Source: JASLMY01 sp965226475 (lineage in GTDB: Bacteria; Pseudomonadota; Alphaproteobacteria; GCA-2731375). Taken from it: a stretch of DNA of 64,000 nt. Position numbers and translations under genes: made by a program. Each line of letters begins with the position of its first letter. Position 1 is the stretch's first letter. The DNA is taken from the NCBI GenBank assembly GCA_965226475.1, contig CBDDDJ010000003.1, positions 434,001-498,000 of the forward strand, read 5' to 3'. Shown piece after piece: positions 1-9,323 of this stretch. Below the pieces are notes generated by a model. It saw only the letters and a program-made list of their open reading frames with translations. It ran no database searches and was not told the DNA's origin.

Positions 1-88
1 AGTTGAAACTTGGATGATCGATTAGCATCCGGAATTCTACACTGGCTGGCATGTTGCTTTTTCCAGTCATCGGCGGAGTTGGACGGCG

Positions 89-2627
89 TTGCATAAAGAC
101 ACTAACGAAACTCTATCGCCTGTCGCGATTTCGGCCGCAAGCCAGGACTGGCAGCGGGAGTTCCGCATGCGACAGGTAGGCATGGTGGTCCGTCTGACGC
201 CGCTATTATCGCTGGTAAACATTGTCAACGCGTCGCTTCCCGTGTCCGTACTCTGGGAACGGGTACCGAGGCTCCCACTGGTGATTTGGCTCGCGACGGC
301 TGCCGTCCTCGCCGTCTATCCACTGCGAGCCTGGTGGTCGAGCCGCCAGAAACCTCCGCGCTGCTCGGGCAGCACGCGCTCGGTACGACGGGCGGTCGTG
401 TTGGGGGGGATTGCCGGCCTGGTCTGGGCCAGCGCGGCGCCGCTGTTCGTCTCGGGCCTAGACCACGACACCATTCTCTTTCTTTCCGTCGTGCTGTCGG
501 GCATGGCGGCCGCCGGCGCCGTGGTACTCGCGCCCATCCCCCAGGCCGCGATTGCTTATTCGCTGCCGATTTGCGTGGCCGTCGTCGTAGTAATCGTGGG
601 CACTGGCGACAGTATATTGATGATGCTCGGCGTCATGTTGGTCTTCTTTTATTACGCCGTGACCACGGCATCCCGCTTGGTTGTTCTCAATGCAACCAAC
701 GCGCTTCGCGATAAGTATCTTGAGGCCAAGGAAAGAGAATTTTATCAAGGTCGCTTCGCCGACTTCGCAAAATCCAGTGCCGATCTGTTCTGGGAGATGG
801 ACGCCAGTCGCCGCTACACCTTCGTCTCCAGCGCGTTATCGGAGGATGCCGGTCAACAGACGTCGTGGGCTCTCGGGCGGTCGCACGACGAGATAGTGGC
901 CGAATTCCACGACCGGTCTGAATGGGAGCCGTTTTATCGGGCCTTCGACGCGCGTCGTCCCTTTCGTGATCTGGTGGCACGACGAATTGGCGACGATGGC
1001 GGGGCCAAATGGATTCGAAGCAGCGGCGTTCCGGTCTTTGGAGGCGACGAAATTTTTCAAGGTTATCGGGGCATAACTTCAGACGTAACGTCGGTGATGC
1101 AAGTCGAGCAGTCATTGAAAGAAAGTCGGCATAGCCTCGCCGAAGCGCAACGCACCGCCCATCTCGGAAGCTGGACACTCGACGTCAAAACAGGTGAAAA
1201 AACTTGGTCTGACGAGCATTTTCGGATTTTTGGGTATGAACCAAATGAAATTACTCCTACTCGGCACAATTTTGCCGCCGCCGTGTATCCGGATGATCGC
1301 GAACGCGTGTCTTGGCATACGGAAGAGGTATTGATCGGAAAGTTACCCTACGACATAGAGTATCGCGTCGTTCGCCTCGACGGCGAAATTCGGAACATTC
1401 ACGCTCAAGGGGTTATGGAACGGGCGGCGGGCGGAACTCCCCTTAAAATAGTCGGTACGGTTCAAGACAACACTGAAAGGGTTCAAGCCGAAGAACTTTT
1501 ACGACAAGCTCAGAAGATGGAGGCAATCGGATAACTTACGGGAGGATTCGCGCACGACTTTAACAATCTGCTGGCCGTAATTCATGGCAATATCAGCCTC
1601 CTCGAATTGGGGCTCGACGCCGACAGCGAGTCGAGGGAACTCACGGTTCCAGCCCTGCGGGCGGTCGAACGTGGCGCCTCGCTGACGCAGCGGTTGCTCG
1701 CCTTTGCACGCCGTCAGCCGCTCCGTGCCGAGGTCATCGATGCCGGGGATCTCATTGGTGGTCTTGCCGAGATGCTGCGGCGGAGCTTTGGAGAGGATAT
1801 ATCGATCGAGACCACCATCTCCTCCGATCATTGGCATTGCCTCGCCGATCCGGGTCAATTGGAGCAGGCCATCATCAATCTCGCCAACAATGCCAGGGAT
1901 GCCATGCCCGATGGCGGTAAGCTCTCGATCGAGGTCTCGAACATCGCGTTATCCGAGCCGGAGGCGGCGCGAGATCCGGATCTGATCCCGGGGGAATACG
2001 TGCTGCTGGCGGTGACGGACACGGGCTCGGGTATCGCCCCGGAACTGAGGGAGAAGATTTTCGAACCCTTCTTCACCACCAAGGGAATTGGCAGGGGTAC
2101 CGGCCTCGGGCTCTCCATGGTCTATGGCTTCGCCAAGCAATCCGGCGGTCATATGACCGTCCACAGCGAGGTCGACAAGGGCACGACGTTCAATCTTTAC
2201 TTGCCGCGGAGCCATGAGAGCCAGCGGAACCAGGCGCGACCAGTGGCAACGAAGGGCGGGAACGAAACGATCCTGGTTGTCGAGGATGATGATGATTTGC
2301 GAACGCTCATGGTGGCGATGCTGTCGGCTCTTGGTTATCGCGTACTGGCGGCGGGGAGCGGCCCGGCCGCGCTGGATCTCTTGGCGCGGGAGAGCCAAAT
2401 CGATCTGCTGCTGACCGATGTCGTTTTTGCCCGAGGGAATGGGCGGAAAATCGATAGCGGAAGCTGTTCAAAGCCGAATATCGACGGTCAAAGTGCTGTA
2501 TATGTCTGGCTACGCCGAAGGATCTATCGTTCGCCAAGGACGGCTCGAACCCGGGGTGCGACTTCTCGTGAAGCGGTTCACTTACGATAAGCTGGCCGAA
2601 CAGGTCAGAAGCGCAATTGATTCATAA
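89..2627 (+). pseudogene. Hybrid PAS sensor histidine kinase / receiver, broken by a stop codon and a frameshift
   Basis: The reading frame opens at a TTG at 89. It encodes several hydrophobic segments (about residues 30-190), then two PAS-like regions (about 225-345 and 355-470), ending at KMEAIG followed by TAA at 1532-1534. The same frame continues directly with LTGGFAHDFNNLL, the histidine phosphoacceptor box, so the TAA replaces the Gln codon usual in this family (one C-to-T change). Next come the HATPase N, G1 and G2 boxes (NLANNARDAMP, DTGSGIAPE, GTGLGLSMVYGF) and a receiver start (ILVVEDDDDLR, LLLTDVV). At the T run 2424-2428 the frame is lost. Dropping one T restores LPEGMGGKSIAEA and the receiver end to 2627. 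With two lesions a full-length protein cannot be made. A separate product starting near 1607 would lack the histidine box. The ligand or signal is unknown. Confidence 0.85.
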
Positions 2628-2863
2628 GGCTGCTGGACGATTTTATTTTTGATAGGTTGGCTTCTTTCTCGAAGCCCGGTCTTTCCGATCCCATTGCAGA
2701 CCGGTCTGGCGCGCCAATGGTTCGCCAGCCGTGGTGGTGATGCGTATTGTTTTCCGGCGTCGAACAAACGCCAAGGCACGAAATCGCGAGATAGGTTGCC
2801 TCGCCATGGGAGTTTGAGCGCTCCCGCCCATTTTCCGGCTGAACATTCGAGAAGAACCGCCGA

Positions 2864-3358
2864 TTACAGGAGGGTAGATTCATTCTTATGGCCCGACCAC
2901 TTGGGCAAATCGTCGTTCACATCGATCATTCGAGTGCCATAGTAGATATGACAGGTCGGCTTGAAGGGTTCGGGCAGCTTTGGCGCGGATCCGAAGTCGA
3001 AGAGCGGTGGAAAGTCCAGCCACATCCGCCGTCCTTCATCCGCGATCGGCGTGCCGCATAAGGCGCAACTCACCTTGCAGGGAAGGGTTCTCTCGTGCCT
3101 GTCGAGCTCCGCGTTGTAGAAACCGAGATGAGCCATCTCCATCGTAATTCTGACGTGATGCTTGTGGAATATCGCGGCCCACTGCATGGGAGCACCGTGC
3201 AGCTTTTGGCAGACCCTGCAATGGCAAATCTTCGAACCCACCGGATCGGCGCAAACTTCGTAACGTACCGCCTGGCAGTGGCAGCTCGCTCGATATTTGA
3301 CCTCGAATGGCGTATCGACCCTCGGTGCATAGATTTCCTCGAATTCGTTCATCGTCAT
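2864..3358 (-). CDS. GFA-family (CENP-V/GFA fold) zinc protein
   Basis: The 164-residue protein has the cysteine pattern of the glutathione-dependent formaldehyde-activating (GFA/CENP-V) family: SCHCQ near residue 29, CHCRVC near residue 46, and CALCGTPI near residue 98. In known members these residues bind two zincs. The segment between them (HGAPMQWAAIF) also matches the family core. Many GFA proteins are not formaldehyde enzymes, so the substrate is not predicted. The gene stands alone on the minus strand, downstream of pdxY but separated by about 57 bases. A second, longer GFA protein of the classical Gfa type lies at 60955-61527. The 236 bases between this gene and the sensor kinase remnant show nothing I can assign. 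Confidence 0.8.
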   Translation of the reverse strand: MTMNEFEEIYAPRVDTPFEVKYRASCHCQAVRYEVCADPVGSKICHCRVCQKLHGAPMQWAAIFHKHHVRITMEMAHLGFYNAELDRHERTLPCKVSCALCGTPIADEGRRMWLDFPPLFDFGSAPKLPEPFKPTCHIYYGTRMIDVNDDLPKWSGHKNESTLL

Positions 3359-3415
3359 TGGTACAACGTCGGATGCGCCGACCTTCGCCCCTTCGGACTC
3401 ACCAGCCCTCGGAGG

Positions 3416-4237
3416 TCAGAGGCGCCGCACGGGTAGCGTCGGCACGCCGGCGACGAGGTCGGCCAGGCTCTCGACGAGCGCGAGCTCCCACTGCCCCGGC
3501 CGTCCCCGGCGCAGCACCAGGTCGACGATCGCGGCCGCCTCGCCGAGCGCCGTCGCCAGGTCGCCGGTCGCCAGGCGCCGGGCGAGGAGGGCGGCCGAGA
3601 ACAAATCGCCCGTGCCGTGCGGTACGTCGTCGAGGTGCCGGACGTCGAGGGCGAAGGCCGCCTCGCCGGCGCGGGCCAGCATCGTCAGACGCGCGCCGTC
3701 GTCGAGAGCGGAGGTGCAGACGGCCTCGCCGCCGAGCTCGCCCGCCGCCGCCAGGATCGCCTCGGCGTCGCCGAGCGGCCGGCCGGTCAGCCATTCGAGT
3801 TCCCAGCGGTTGGGCGTCGCCAGGTCGGCGCGGGGCAGCAGGCGGTCGCGGAACACCTCCTCCAGGCCGTCGGCGACGTAACGCCGGCCGTCGTCGCCGA
3901 GCACCGGATCGCAGCAATAGGGTACGCCGTCGCCGAGCCGTTCGAGGTGGTCGGCCAACGCCTCGGCCGTTTCGGGCGTGCCCATGTAGCCGCTCAACAC
4001 CGCGTCGGGTCGTAGATCCCGCGCCTCCAGCCCCGCCAGCAGCTCGGCGATCAAGGCCGGCTCGACCGGCCGGCCCGAAAAACCACCGTGCGCCGGGTGG
4101 TTGGAGAACAGCACCGTCGGCAGGTGCCAGGCCTCGCACCCGAGGGCCTGCAACACGGGCACGGCGATCCTGCCGCCGACATGGCCCGAGACGACATGGC
4201 TGGTGACAACGAGAACCTTCAAGGCCGAATTCCCCAT
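3416..4237 (-). CDS. pdxY: Pyridoxal kinase
   Basis: This is a PfkB/ribokinase-fold kinase that phosphorylates pyridoxal (vitamin B6 salvage) in the cytoplasm. The N-terminal beta strand and glycine turn (VVTSHVVSGHVGG) and the following VLQALGCEAWHLPTVLFSNHP are typical of PdxY/PdxK. VLSGYMG and YCCDPVLGD form the substrate and Mg-ATP region, and HGTGDLFSAALLAR carries the anion hole and catalytic Asp. About 273 residues is close to the usual 280-290. I chose the ATG at 4237; a TTG three codons upstream (4246) sits nearer a GGAG and is also possible. The gene is divergent from sdhC, leaving about 115 bases for both promoters. Confidence 0.88.
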   Translation of the reverse strand: MGNSALKVLVVTSHVVSGHVGGRIAVPVLQALGCEAWHLPTVLFSNHPAHGGFSGRPVEPALIAELLAGLEARDLRPDAVLSGYMGTPETAEALADHLERLGDGVPYCCDPVLGDDGRRYVADGLEEVFRDRLLPRADLATPNRWELEWLTGRPLGDAEAILAAAGELGGEAVCTSALDDGARLTMLARAGEAAFALDVRHLDDVPHGTGDLFSAALLARRLATGDLATALGEAAAIVDLVLRRGRPGQWELALVESLADLVAGVPTLPVRRL

Positions 4238-4354
4238 CCCCGACAAGGGTCTCCGCCCTCGTTCAGTTGACGTGGCCCCGCCACGGCGTAATATCCGGCC
4301 CGAACCAAGGGCCGGCCCGCGCGCGTTCGGGGCGGCGACAACGAAGAGAGCGCG

Positions 4355-4744
4355 ATGGCTTCGAACAAGCGACCCCTATCGCCCCATCTGCAGGTTTACA
4401 AGCCGCAAATCACCTCCGTCCTGTCGATCACCCACCGTGCAACCGGCGTCGGGCTCGGTCTCGGCACGCTGCTTATCGCCTGGTGGCTGATCACGCTCGC
4501 CGCCGGGCCCGACAGTTTCGCCACGGCGCAGGGGTTCATGGGCTCGATTATCGGCCGGCTGCTGCTGCTGGGCTTCACCCTCGCGCTGTTCTATCACCTG
4601 GCGAACGGCATCCGGCATCTCTTCTGGGACGCCGGCGTCGGCTTCGAACTCGAGACCGTGAGCAAGAGCGGCTGGGCCGTCGTCGTCGCGACGGTTCTGC
4701 TGACGGTGCTCACCTGGTTCGTCGCCTATGCCGTGAGAGGTTGA
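4355..4744 (+). CDS. sdhC: Succinate dehydrogenase, cytochrome b556 subunit
   Basis: This is the 129-residue membrane anchor of complex II. It opens with SPHLQVYKPQITSVLSITHR, the quinone-site and heme-region signature of SdhC. Three hydrophobic helices follow (about 30-52, 65-85, 108-127), with the heme-ligand region in LALFYHLANGIRHLFWD. It begins the sdhCDAB operon. The ATG at 4355 follows a purine-rich GAAGAGAG. Only one base separates its stop from sdhD. Confidence 0.96.
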   Translation: MASNKRPLSPHLQVYKPQITSVLSITHRATGVGLGLGTLLIAWWLITLAAGPDSFATAQGFMGSIIGRLLLLGFTLALFYHLANGIRHLFWDAGVGFELETVSKSGWAVVVATVLLTVLTWFVAYAVRG

Positions 4745-4745
4745 G

Positions 4746-5135
4746 ATGAGCGAGCGAGAACTGCGTGCGCCGCTGACCCGGGTCCGGGGTCTCGGATCGG
4801 CGAAGGACGGAACGCATCACTGGTGGATGCAGCGGGTGACGGCGATCGCGCTGGTGCCGCTGGTGGTCTGGTTCGTCGCCTCGATTTTGTCGCTCGTCGG
4901 CGCCGACCACGCGGCCGCGACGGCCTGGCTGAGGGGCCCGCTGCCGGCGCTGCTGATGGTACTGTTCCTCGCCACCGGCTTCTATCACCTGATGCTCGGG
5001 ATGCAGGTGGTGATCGAGGATTATGTCGGGGAAGGCTGGATGCGGATCGCCACCCTGCTGGTCTGGAAGTTCGCCTGTATCGCGGTGGGCCTGGCCTCGA
5101 TCCTGGCCACGCTGCGCATCACCTTTGGAGGCTGA
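4746..5135 (+). CDS. sdhD: Succinate dehydrogenase, hydrophobic membrane anchor subunit
   Basis: The second complex II anchor has 129 residues and three membrane helices (about 28-50, 62-85, 100-125). The N-terminal LGSAKDGTHHWWMQRVTAIAL and the later FYHLMLGMQVVIEDY are typical of alphaproteobacterial SdhD and include the likely heme-ligand histidine. It lies between sdhC and sdhA, four bases before the sdhA start, which supports co-translation. Confidence 0.95.
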   Translation: MSERELRAPLTRVRGLGSAKDGTHHWWMQRVTAIALVPLVVWFVASILSLVGADHAAATAWLRGPLPALLMVLFLATGFYHLMLGMQVVIEDYVGEGWMRIATLLVWKFACIAVGLASILATLRITFGG

Positions 5136-5139
5136 GGGG

Positions 5140-6927
5140 ATGACCGAGGCGTATCCGATCATGGAACACAGCTATGACGTCGTCGTCGTCGGCGCTGGCG
5201 GTTCGGGCCTCCGCGCCACCATGGGCATGTCCCAGGCCGGCCTGAAAACCGCCTGCATTTCCAAGGTCTTCCCGACCCGCAGCCACACCGTCGCGGCGCA
5301 GGGCGGCATCGCCGCGGCGCTCGGCAACATGGGCGAGGACGACTGGCGCTGGCACATGTACGACACGGTCAAGGGCGCCGACTGGCTGGGTGACCAGGAC
5401 GCCATCGAATACATGTGCCGGGAAGCCCCCCGCGCGGTGCTGGAGCTGGAGCACATGGGCCTGCCCTTCTCCCGCACCGAGGAAGGCAAGATCTATCAGC
5501 GCGCCTTCGGCGGCATGACCACGCGTTATGGCGAGGGCACGGCGCAACGGACCTGCGCCGCCGCCGACCGCACCGGCCACGCGATCCTGCACACGCTCTA
5601 CCAGCAGTCGCTGCGCCACGACACCGACTTCTTCATCGAGTATTTCGCCCTCGACCTCATCATCGAGGACGGGGCCTGCCGGGGCGTCATGGCCTGGAAC
5701 CTCGAGGATGGCACGATCCACCTCTTCCGCGCCCACATGGTGGTGCTGGCGACCGGCGGCTATGGCCGCACCTACTTCTCCTGCACCTCGGCCCACACCT
5801 GCACCGGCGACGGCAACGCGATGGTGATGCGCGCGGGCCTGCCGCTCCAGGACATGGAGTTCGTGCAGTTCCACCCCACCGGCATTTACGGCGCCGGCGT
5901 GCTTATCACCGAGGGCGTGCGCGGCGAGGGCGGCTTCCTGACCAATTCCGAGGGCGAGCGCTTCATGGAGCGTTACGCACCGAGCGCCAATGACCTGGCC
6001 AGTCGCGACGTGGTCAGCCGCTCGATGACGGTCGAGATCCGCGAGGGCCGCGGCGTCGGGCGCGACAAGGACCATATCCTGCTGCACCTCGATCATCTGG
6101 ACCCCAAGGTGATCGAGCAGCGCCTGCCGGGGATTTCCGAATCCGCGCGAATTTTCGCCGGCGTCGATGTGACGCGCGAGCCGATCCCGGTGCTGCCGAC
6201 GGTGCACTACAACATGGGCGGCATCGCGACGAATTACCTGGGCGAGGTCGTGACCCTCCACGACGGCAACCCCGACACCATCGTGCCCAGCCTGATGGCC
6301 TTGGGCGAGGCGGCCTGCGTCTCCGTCCACGGCGCGAACCGGCTCGGCTCCAACTCGCTGATCGACCTCGTCGTCTTCGGCCGCGCCGCCGCCCTGCGCG
6401 CCGCCGAGGTAGTGAATCCGGGCGAGGCGCACAAGGATCTGCCGGCCGACGCCACCGACGAATGCCTCGCCCGCTTCGACCGGATGCGCCACGCCAACGG
6501 CTCCACGCCGACGGCGCGGATTCGGGACGAGATGCAGCGGGCGATGCAGAACAACTGCGCCGTCTTCCGCACCGGCGAGGTGCTGGAGGAAGGCATGGAG
6601 CTGATCAAGGGCGTCTGGTCGCAAATGCCCGATATAAAGGTGTCCGACCGTTCGCTCATTTGGAACTCGGACCTGGTGGAGAGCCTGGAACTCGACAACC
6701 TGATGCGCCAGGCGATGGTCACAATGGCCGCCGCCGGCAACCGCGCGGAAAGCCGCGGCGCCCATGCCCGCGAGGATTACGCGGATCGCGACGACGAAGA
6801 GTGGATGAAGCACACGCTCACCTGGATGGAGGACGACGGCGAGGTCACCATCGACTACCGCCCGGTCCACACTTACACGCTGACCAACGATGTCCAGTAC
6901 TTCCCGCCCAAGGCGCGTGTTTATTGA
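5140..6927 (+). CDS. sdhA: Succinate dehydrogenase, flavoprotein subunit
   Basis: The 595-residue catalytic subunit oxidises succinate to fumarate in the TCA cycle. The N-terminal dinucleotide fold VVVVGAGGSGLRA (residues 14-26) binds FAD, and His49 in TRSHTVAAQGG is the expected covalent flavin attachment site. HPTGIYGAGVLITEGVRGEGG and the later NRLGSNSLIDLVVFGR are active-site and capping-domain signatures. Length and the C-terminal end DVQYFPPKARVY match the family. The ATG at 5140 follows GGAGGCTGAGGGG; the open frame upstream of it lies inside sdhD and is not coding. Confidence 0.97.
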   Translation: MTEAYPIMEHSYDVVVVGAGGSGLRATMGMSQAGLKTACISKVFPTRSHTVAAQGGIAAALGNMGEDDWRWHMYDTVKGADWLGDQDAIEYMCREAPRAVLELEHMGLPFSRTEEGKIYQRAFGGMTTRYGEGTAQRTCAAADRTGHAILHTLYQQSLRHDTDFFIEYFALDLIIEDGACRGVMAWNLEDGTIHLFRAHMVVLATGGYGRTYFSCTSAHTCTGDGNAMVMRAGLPLQDMEFVQFHPTGIYGAGVLITEGVRGEGGFLTNSEGERFMERYAPSANDLASRDVVSRSMTVEIREGRGVGRDKDHILLHLDHLDPKVIEQRLPGISESARIFAGVDVTREPIPVLPTVHYNMGGIATNYLGEVVTLHDGNPDTIVPSLMALGEAACVSVHGANRLGSNSLIDLVVFGRAAALRAAEVVNPGEAHKDLPADATDECLARFDRMRHANGSTPTARIRDEMQRAMQNNCAVFRTGEVLEEGMELIKGVWSQMPDIKVSDRSLIWNSDLVESLELDNLMRQAMVTMAAAGNRAESRGAHAREDYADRDDEEWMKHTLTWMEDDGEVTIDYRPVHTYTLTNDVQYFPPKARVY

Positions 6928-6938
6928 GGTGAACCCCG

Positions 6939-7718
6939 ATGGTTGAATTCTCGTTGCCGGCCAATTCCAAGGTCGGGCAAGGCACGCACCACAAGGCCAC
7001 GGGCGGGGGCGACATCCGCCGCTTCAAGGTCTATCGCTGGAACCCCGACGACGGGGCGAACCCCCGCGTCGATACCTACGAGGTCGACATGTCGACTTGC
7101 GGGCCGATGGTTCTGGACGCGCTGATCAAGATCAAGAACGAGATCGACCCGACCTTGACCTTCCGTCGGTCCTGCCGCGAGGGGGTCTGTGGCTCCTGCG
7201 CCATGAACATCGGTGGCATCAATACGCTCGCCTGCACGCGGACCAACGACGAGGTCCAGGGCGACATCGCCATCTATCCCCTGCCGCACCTGCCGGTGAT
7301 CAAGGACCTGGTACCGGACCTCTCGACCTTCTATGCGCAATACGCCTCGATCGAGCCGTGGCTGAAGTCCAAGACGCCGGCGCCACCCGATGGCGAGCGG
7401 CCACAGAGCGAGGAGGACCGGGGCAAACTTGACGGACTCTATGAATGCGTTCTCTGCGCCTGTTGTTCGACCAGTTGCCCTAGCTATTGGTGGAACGGCG
7501 AGCGCTTTCTGGGCCCGGCCGCCCTGTTGCAGTCCTATCGCTGGCTGATCGACAGCCGGGACGATGCGACCGGCGAGCGGCTGGACGACCTGGAAGATCC
7601 CTTCCGGCTCTATCGCTGCCACACCATCATGAATTGCGCCAAGGCCTGCCCCAAGAACCTCAACCCGGCCAAGGCGATTGCCGAGATCAAGAAAATGATG
7701 GTCCAGCGACGCGTCTGA
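6939..7718 (+). CDS. sdhB: Succinate dehydrogenase, iron-sulfur subunit
   Basis: The 259-residue electron-transfer subunit has all three cluster motifs. C79-x4-C84-x2-C87 with C99 binds the 2Fe-2S cluster. C170-x2-C173-x2-C176 with C237 binds the 4Fe-4S cluster. C180 with C227 and C233 (YRCHTIMNC) binds the 3Fe-4S cluster next to the quinone site. It is the last gene of the operon and is followed 26 bases later by a strong hairpin terminator. Confidence 0.97.
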   Translation: MVEFSLPANSKVGQGTHHKATGGGDIRRFKVYRWNPDDGANPRVDTYEVDMSTCGPMVLDALIKIKNEIDPTLTFRRSCREGVCGSCAMNIGGINTLACTRTNDEVQGDIAIYPLPHLPVIKDLVPDLSTFYAQYASIEPWLKSKTPAPPDGERPQSEEDRGKLDGLYECVLCACCSTSCPSYWWNGERFLGPAALLQSYRWLIDSRDDATGERLDDLEDPFRLYRCHTIMNCAKACPKNLNPAKAIAEIKKMMVQRRV

Positions 7719-7743
7719 CGGCGGCGGCCATATCCACGATTAG

Positions 7744-7767
7744 GAGCCGCCTTCGGGCGGCTCTTTC
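7744..7767 (+). terminator. Rho-independent terminator of the sdh operon
   Basis: An 8-bp perfect stem (GAGCCGCC with GGCGGCTC) closes a TTCG tetraloop and is followed by TTT. It starts 26 bases after the sdhB stop and 28 bases before the next gene. Confidence 0.85.
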
Positions 7768-7794
7768 CGTTTCAGCCAGGGAGATAAGAGGACG

Positions 7795-8297
7795 ATGCGC
7801 AATCCACCCGAGGGGCTGGTGATCCGCGCCATGGAGGAGGGCGATGTCGACGGTCTGGTCGAATTGGCCAACCAGCTGAACTTTCGCCGCTTCACCCTCC
7901 GCCTGCCGTTCACCAACCGCGCCACCATCGCGGCCTGGCTGCCGGGCGCTGATAGGAACCGGTTCCAACTCGTCGCCGATCTGGACAGCCGCGTGGTCGC
8001 TCCGCCTCGCTGGTTCGGGGCCAGGGCCGGCGGGTGCATGCGGGGAGCATCGGGATGGGCATGCACGACGAGTTCCAGGGGCGCGGCATCGGCACGGCGC
8101 TGCTGGCTGGGTTGATCGATCTCGCCGACGACTGGCTGGGGCTGCGTCGCCTGGGGCTGGAGGTCGATGTCGACAATGCCGCGGCGATCGCGCTCTACCG
8201 CCGCTTCGGCTTCGAGACCGAGGGGCGCCATCTCGACTTCGCCTACCGCGAAGGCGCTTACCACGACGCCTTCGCCATGGCCCGGCTCAGGCGCTGA
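7795..8297 (+). pseudogene. GNAT-family N-acetyltransferase, frameshifted
   Basis: Frame one starts at ATG 7795 (GLVIRAMEEGDVDGLVELANQ) and reads well to DLDSRVV near 7998. Adding one missing G there gives GSASLVRGQGRRVHAGSIGMG, which joins the second frame carrying the acetyl-CoA binding loop HDEFQGRGIGTALL and the C-terminal NAAAIALYRRFGFETEGR. Together they form one normal GNAT domain of about 168 residues. As written, translation ends at 8115 with a nonsense tail. The acceptor substrate cannot be predicted. The 3' end overlaps the convergent nitronate monooxygenase gene by 11 bases. Confidence 0.85.
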
Positions 8298-9291
8298 AGG
8301 CGGCGCCGAGCGGGCGGAGCGCGGCTTCCATCTCGGCCATGATCCGCGCGACAATTTCGCCGGCGGGCGCCACCTCGCCGATCAGCCCGGCGCCCTGGCC
8401 GGCGGCGAGGATGCCGTTTTCCACGTCGCCCTCGATTCTTCCCCGGTGGCTCGCCGGCGCGCCGACTTCGATCATCTGGCGGGGGTAGGGCAGGATCTCG
8501 TCGTCGCGGCCCGCCCAGGCGGCGGTGAAGCCGTTCTTGATCATCCGGTTGGGCTTGCCGGAATTGGCGAGGCTGACGATGGTGCCGTCCTCGTCGATCT
8601 CGGCGATTTTGTTCTTGTAGTTGGCATGGCCGCGCGCCTCGTCGGTGGCGATGAAGCGGGTGCCCATCCACACGCCCGCGGCGCCGAGCGCGAGGGCCGC
8701 CAACAGGCCGCGCCCGTCGACCAGGCCGCCCGCGGCCAGCACCGGCACGTCCACGGTGTCGACGACCTTGGGCACCAGCGCCATGGTGCCGACGCGGCCC
8801 ACATGGCCGCCACCCTCGTGGCCCGAGGCGATCACCAGGTCGACGCCCGCCTCCGCCACGCGGGCGGCCTGGCGCGAGGTGCCGACCAGCGCCATCACCG
8901 TCATGCCGCGCTCGTGCGCCGCCGGGATCACCTCGGCCGGATTGCCGAGGCCCGAGACCAGGACCTGCACGTCCGCGGTGAGCGTCACCTCGATATGCTC
9001 GGCGACCTGGGCGGTATAGGCGGCGGCCTGGCCGTCCTCCGCCGGCACGCGGGCGAAGAGGATATCGACGCCGAGCGGCTTGTTGGTCATTTCGCGGGCG
9101 ATTGCGATCTCGCGGGCCAGTTCCTCTCCGGTCATGAAGGCGGAGCCGATGACTCCGAGCCCGCCCGCCGCCGAGACCGCGCCGGCGAGACGGCCGTAGG
9201 CGACCTGGAACATGCCGGCCTGGGCGATCGGATAGCGGATGCCGACCTTGCGGCAGAAGGGGTTGTCGGCCAGCAGGGCATCGAGGTCCAT
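8287..9291 (-). CDS. Nitronate monooxygenase family FMN protein
   Basis: The 334-residue TIM-barrel flavoprotein belongs to the NMO / 2-nitropropane dioxygenase family. PIAQAGMFQVAYGRLAGAVS near the N-terminus and the phosphate-binding AAGGLVDGRGLLAALALGA with GVWMGTRFIATDEA are family signatures. ASGHEGGGHVG is the conserved active-site segment. Such enzymes oxidise alkyl nitronates or act as related flavin reductases. The ATG at 9291 gives the usual length; the long upstream open frame covers the selenoprotein gene in another frame and is not coding. It is the last gene of a three-gene minus-strand operon, 32 bases after the GrdB/PrdB-like gene. Confidence 0.88.
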   Translation of the reverse strand: MDLDALLADNPFCRKVGIRYPIAQAGMFQVAYGRLAGAVSAAGGLGVIGSAFMTGEELAREIAIAREMTNKPLGVDILFARVPAEDGQAAAYTAQVAEHIEVTLTADVQVLVSGLGNPAEVIPAAHERGMTVMALVGTSRQAARVAEAGVDLVIASGHEGGGHVGRVGTMALVPKVVDTVDVPVLAAGGLVDGRGLLAALALGAAGVWMGTRFIATDEARGHANYKNKIAEIDEDGTIVSLANSGKPNRMIKNGFTAAWAGRDDEILPYPRQMIEVGAPASHRGRIEGDVENGILAAGQGAGLIGEVAPAGEIVARIMAEMEAALRPLGAAFSA

Positions 9292-9323
9292 GGGCGTTTC
9301 CTCCGGTCGTCCGATCCGCCCCG

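Noticed and set aside
1532..1534. Stop codon in the sensor kinase as a possible recoding site
   Set aside because: It is TAA, not TGA, it replaces a family-conserved Gln, and a second, independent frameshift lies downstream.
5119..6870. A 583-codon open frame on the minus strand opposite sdhA
   Set aside because: sdhA has all flavoprotein signatures; the reverse frame has none.
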